A stretch of DNA of 64,000 bases from Pseudomonas fluorescens (GTDB taxonomy: Bacteria > Pseudomonadota > Gammaproteobacteria > Pseudomonadales > Pseudomonadaceae), in contig NZ_MRST01000026.1 of assembly GCF_001902145.1 (NCBI RefSeq), positions 1 to 64,000 of the forward strand, given 5' to 3'. How positions within the stretch are numbered: the first letter of the stretch is position 1; every line of letters starts with the position of its first letter. The translations under genes and the position numbers were made by a program. The notes beneath the pieces are model-generated. The model ran no database searches. It had not been told where the DNA came from and saw only the letters and a list, made by a program, of their open reading frames with translations. This document shows positions 60,801-64,000 of the stretch, piece by piece.

Positions 60801-60913
60801 AGATTGAAAGTCGAGCACATTGTGCCCCATCGGTGGTCCTTGCCGACGCCCGCTAAGAAACCACTGTTTCCAGAGAGGCTCAATCAACGTTTTCACACCA
60901 GAAATTACCCAGA

Positions 60914-60953
60914 CAAAAAAACGCCCCCAGCCAAAAAAATCAGGCTGGAGGCG
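60914..60953 (-). terminator. Terminator of the class III aminotransferase gene
   Basis: Arms CGCCCCCAGCC (60922-60932) and GGCTGGAGGCG (60943-60953) pair with one mismatch; read on the minus strand the stem is followed by seven T. It lies 36 bases past the aminotransferase stop. Confidence 0.88.
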
Positions 60954-60988
60954 CCGCGTATGCCGCGAGACGGTTCAGGAAACTGGGG

Positions 60989-62251
60989 TCACACCGCGAT
61001 GCCCTTGCGGCATTGCACTTGAGCGGTACGCACCCGAGAAAAGGCGCGGGCAAGCCGAAGAAGCATTTCGTCGATATGGTTTTTGCTGACGTTCAGCGCA
61101 GGGGTAAAGCGCAGGCAGTCAGGTTGCGCGGCAGTGAGAATCAAGCCTTCGTGCAGCGCGGCTTTGACCACTGCAGCGGCGCAATCGTCCGACAGTGTCA
61201 GGCCCCAAAGCAGCCCGTTGCCGCGCAAGGGGCCATGGCCGTAACGGTAGGCCAGGCGGGCAAGGCCTTCTGCCAGGTACAAGCCAGATTCACGTAGGTG
61301 CTCGAGAAAGCCGTTCTCCAATAGAGCGTCGAGTACTGCGATACCCGCAGATGCCATCAGTGCATTGCCATGATGTGTACCGTCCAGCTCGCCCGGTTCG
61401 AAGCAACAGGCAGTGCCACGCGCCAGCAGCGCCGCCAGGGGCACGCCGCCGCCCAGGCCTTTTCCCAGGGCAATGATGTCGGCGCGCACGCCGTATTGCT
61501 GTTCGGCGAGCAAGCTGCCGCAGCGGCCCATACCGGTTTGCACTTCGTCGAAGATCAGCAGGATCCCCAGCTCACGACACAGGCGTTCGACGCCCTTGAG
61601 GTAATGTTCTGTCGCAGGGAAGACACCGCCGCCGCTTTGTATCGGCTCCAGCATGATGGCGACGGTCTGCGCATCGACCGCTGCATGCAGGGCCGGCAGA
61701 TCGTTAAATGGCACTTGGCTGAAACCTGGCAACTGCGGTTCGAATCGGTTTTCGCAGACCACGGCCGACGCCGACATCGCCCCCAGACTCCGCCCATGAC
61801 AGCCATTGTTTACGGTGATGATGTGGTAAGCGCCACCGCGATGCAGTTGGCCCCACTTGCGTGCCAACTTGATGGCCGCTTCACAGGCTTCGGCACCGCT
61901 GTTGAGCAAATAGGTCTGGTCGCTGCAGGTGTGGTGGCACAGACGATCGACAAGATCCAGTTGCGCGCGGTTGTGCAAACCCAGGCCAGGGTTGATCACG
62001 CTGTGCATCTGTTCGGCAATGGCGTCGCGTACGGCCTGGGGGCTGTGACCCAGGCTGTTGGCGCCGCCGCCTTGACTGAAATCCAGATAGGCGCGGTCGT
62101 CAGCGTCCGAAAGCCAGGAACCCTGCCCCTGCACAAATACTTGGGGCGGGCGCGCCACAGTGGGCATCAGGCACTGGCTGGAAACATCTGCACGCGGGGC
62201 ATGCACAACCAGGTCATCCAGACTCGGCGCACAGCGACGGAACAAGTTCAC
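60989..62251 (-). CDS. Class III PLP aminotransferase (acetylornithine-type)
   Basis: A 420-residue fold-type I aminotransferase of the ArgD/AstC/GabT class. It shows LNSGAEACEAAIKLARKW, NGCHGRSLGAMSAS, the PLP-phosphate/Asp region FDEVQTGMGRCG and the PLP lysine in ALGKGLGGGVPLAALL. The C-terminal CLRFTPALNVS replaces the canonical LRLVPPL-type region. The start is GTG at 62251 with GGGGG 6 bases before it. The true substrate (ornithine, diaminobutyrate or an omega-amino acid) is unknown. It is divergent from a LysR gene that probably controls it. Confidence 0.85.
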   Translation of the reverse strand: MNLFRRCAPSLDDLVVHAPRADVSSQCLMPTVARPPQVFVQGQGSWLSDADDRAYLDFSQGGGANSLGHSPQAVRDAIAEQMHSVINPGLGLHNRAQLDLVDRLCHHTCSDQTYLLNSGAEACEAAIKLARKWGQLHRGGAYHIITVNNGCHGRSLGAMSASAVVCENRFEPQLPGFSQVPFNDLPALHAAVDAQTVAIMLEPIQSGGGVFPATEHYLKGVERLCRELGILLIFDEVQTGMGRCGSLLAEQQYGVRADIIALGKGLGGGVPLAALLARGTACCFEPGELDGTHHGNALMASAGIAVLDALLENGFLEHLRESGLYLAEGLARLAYRYGHGPLRGNGLLWGLTLSDDCAAAVVKAALHEGLILTAAQPDCLRFTPALNVSKNHIDEMLLRLARAFSRVRTAQVQCRKGIAV

Positions 62252-62460
62252 ACTTCACCCCCGCTGGCAACCTGACCTTGGTCGATGCCACCTGGTGATG
62301 AGGCTTTCAGATTTTTTGCCTTGCCTATATAAACGCTATCAACAAAAACGCTGTTCATTGTCCGATCCGGCCCTGTAAGCCCTGCGAATAGGCGCTAGAC
62401 TAGGCGCCGCGGGGGCCAGCGGCCATTTCGATTTTCCAGCTTTTTCGATAAGCAAACCTT

Positions 62461-63360
62461 ATGGATATCAAGCAACTGCGTTATTTCGTCGCGGTGTACG
62501 AGGAAGGCCACGTAGGCCGTGCCGCGGAGCGTCTGTCGATCTCCCAGCCAGCGTTGTCGCAACAGATTCGCCAACTGGAACAGAACCTCGACGTCAGCCT
62601 GTTCGAACGCAGCAGCAAGCGGCTGTTGCCCACCCTGGCGGCCCACACCCTATACAACCATGCGTTGCCGCTGATTGATGGCATGCAGCAAGCCGTCGAG
62701 GCGCTCCGCAACTTCAAAGGCCAGGCCATGCGCACCCTGGCCATCGGCGTGCTGCAAACCGTGCACACCAGCCTGGTGCCGCAGATGCTTGAGCGCGTGC
62801 GCAAGGCCCAGCCCCATCTGGTGGTGCAGATCTACGAGCTGACCGGGCTTGAGATTGAACGGCGGTTGCTCAACGGCTCACTCGATATTGGCATCAGCTA
62901 CCTGCCACCGCGTCAACCGGGCCTGCACGGCGTGTTGCTGTATGAGGACGAGTTGAAAGTGGTGATTCCCGAAGACCATCCGCTGCGCGAGTTCAAGAAA
63001 GTCTCGCTCAAACAAGCCGCCGAGTTGCCGATGTTGCTGCTGGGGGAAGAGTTTCAGGTTCGGCAGATCTGGCAAGGCCAACTGTCCAACCTCGGGCGGC
63101 GTCCGCAAGTGCAGGCGGAGCTCAATACCATGGTGGGCATTCTCGACAGCCTGCCTCACACCCGCTTGGCGACCGTGCTGCCTGGGCGCTCCCAGGACGA
63201 GCACAACAGCAAGGCGCTGCTGTGGAAACCCTTGAGCGAACCCAGGGTAGCGCTGAAAGTGGGGTTGGTATGCCGCGATGTGCAACGCCAGCAGGCGACG
63301 GTGGCGTTGCTGCGCACCCTGCTGGAAGACGTGATGAATGCCCCGCCGGCAACCGCCTGA
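62461..63360 (+). CDS. LysR family transcriptional regulator
   Basis: A 299-residue LTTR with an N-terminal winged helix (MDIKQLRYFVAVYEEGHVGRAAERLSISQPALSQQI pattern) and a periplasmic-binding-like effector domain (about 90-295) resembling the CynR/CbbR group (IGISYLPPRQPGL, LLGEEFQVRQIW). It is divergent from the aminotransferase gene with a 209-base gap, the usual layout for an LTTR and its target. AAACGCT occurs twice (62331 and 62346) near the middle of that gap, a possible binding site. Confidence 0.9.
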   Translation: MDIKQLRYFVAVYEEGHVGRAAERLSISQPALSQQIRQLEQNLDVSLFERSSKRLLPTLAAHTLYNHALPLIDGMQQAVEALRNFKGQAMRTLAIGVLQTVHTSLVPQMLERVRKAQPHLVVQIYELTGLEIERRLLNGSLDIGISYLPPRQPGLHGVLLYEDELKVVIPEDHPLREFKKVSLKQAAELPMLLLGEEFQVRQIWQGQLSNLGRRPQVQAELNTMVGILDSLPHTRLATVLPGRSQDEHNSKALLWKPLSEPRVALKVGLVCRDVQRQQATVALLRTLLEDVMNAPPATA

Positions 63361-63375
63361 CTTTTTCGCGGACAA

Positions 63376-63403
63376 AAGAAAACCCCGCCGAAGCGGGGCT
63401 TTG
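63376..63403. terminator. Terminator downstream of LysR gene
   Basis: CCCCGC-CGAA-GCGGGG (63383-63398) has an A-rich left flank and CTTTG right flank, 22 bases past the LysR stop. Usable from both sides. Confidence 0.8.
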
Positions 63404-63586
63404 CAGACTGTTTCCCTGACATCCATTTCACTCCGCCGTCCTGGCAGAATCCTACGTGTCCGTGTTGTTGCTTTGCGCTTCCTGCGCGACGTCCATGTGA
63501 AGTAGATTAGCCGTGGATCCAATGTGGCGATAGAGGACGATTAGCAGCACGTCATGTAAGAGAATGCTTACACGCCCTCCACGCCT

Positions 63587-64000
63587 TTAAAACAGGGCTT
63601 CATCCATCAGGAACAGTGATTCGCTACCGGCTTTTACCGATGCACTCAACGAGTGGATACGCGGCAACAGACGGGCAAAGTAGAAACGCGCAGTCCCCAG
63701 TTTGCTGGCGTAGAAATCCTCTTCGCCCTCTTTGCCCAAGGCCGCCTTGGCCATGCGCGCCCACATATAGGCATAGGCCATATAGCCGAACGCATGCAGG
63801 TATTCCACCGAGGCCGCGCCGATTTCATTAGGATTGCTCTTGGCGCGGTCAAGTACCCAGGCCGTCAGCTCATCCAGGTTATCTACTGCCACACTCAGTG
63901 GCTTGGTGAACTCGTCCAACTCAAGGCCCGATGCGGCGATGAACTGGCGGATCTCATCAGCAAACAAGGTATAGAACGCACCGCCGCTGCCGACGATCTT
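63587..64000 (-). CDS. Acyl-CoA dehydrogenase, C-terminal part (5' end beyond window)
   Basis: The last 137 codons of a gene whose start lies past the window edge. The segment contains the acyl-CoA dehydrogenase C-terminal domain (PF12806-like): FYTLFADEIRQFIA, EYLHAFGYMAYAYMWARMA and YFARLLPRIHSLSASVKAGSESLF. This tail is typical of the large FadE-type enzymes of about 600 residues used in beta-oxidation. The 226 bases between LysR and this end contain no gene. Confidence 0.85.
   Translation of the reverse strand, partial: KIVGSGGAFYTLFADEIRQFIAASGLELDEFTKPLSVAVDNLDELTAWVLDRAKSNPNEIGAASVEYLHAFGYMAYAYMWARMAKAALGKEGEEDFYASKLGTARFYFARLLPRIHSLSASVKAGSESLFLMDEALF

Overview
The window is a GC-rich chromosomal segment from a Pseudomonas of the P. 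fluorescens group. The evidence is the gene order, which follows the PAO1 block PA0668 to PA0574.1 almost gene for gene, the near-identical protein families (RmcA, Vfr, AmgK/MurU, LptD, DavBA, PqqABCDEF), and five REP-type palindromes typical of fluorescent pseudomonads. I see no prophage, IS element, integron or CRISPR array. Nearly everything is core genome.

Layout. 1-148: a strong promoter on the minus strand just past tyrS, probably driving an rRNA operon outside the window. 164-10714: tyrS, then divergent mepM-anmK, erpA, argC, hemJ, a nitronate monooxygenase, a DUF805 membrane protein, an SDR, a HIT protein, coq7 and an OsmC protein. 10962-12298: vfr and a convergent lipoate-ligase-like gene. 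12443-20424: tryptophan block trpCDG and trpE-gph-rpe, split by the divergent GDSL esterase autotransporter estP; both trp units have a Trp-codon leader peptide. 20509-25488: an iron-type alcohol dehydrogenase, a DUF3530 protein, then djlA-murU-amgK (peptidoglycan recycling). 25619-33352: lptD-surA-pdxA-rsmA-apaG-apaH-glpE, an envelope and housekeeping operon. 33638-38507: the stress trio prkA-yeaH-ycgB. 38571-42440: cca, folK, folB, plsY, tsaD. 42644-47187: rpsU-dnaG-rpoD macromolecular synthesis region. 47322-51157: rmcA (c-di-GMP) and a tRNA with CAT anticodon. 51266-54368: an Lrp regulator with lysine monooxygenase davB and amidase davA. 54417-60167: pqqF-A-B-C-D-E for PQQ cofactor synthesis. 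60173-64000: a Pmp3 peptide, an orphan HigA-like antitoxin, a class III aminotransferase with divergent LysR regulator, and the C-terminus of an acyl-CoA dehydrogenase running off the end.

How it works together. amgK and murU convert recycled MurNAc to UDP-MurNAc and anmK feeds the same route from anhydroMurNAc, while mepM cuts cross-links: three parts of one cell-wall cycle are in this window. lptD and its periplasmic chaperone surA are co-transcribed. trpE and trpGDC sit in separate units but carry homologous leaders. davB and davA make 5-aminovalerate from lysine.

The most interesting signals are small: a roughly 70-bp duplication of the gph tail/trpE leader in front of trpG, with the trpE leader peptide in frame as the C-terminus of Gph; a REP palindrome whose two arms supply the stop codons of both convergent neighbours (cca and folK); a compositional shift within lptD; and an unexplained 385-bp gap between rpsU and dnaG.
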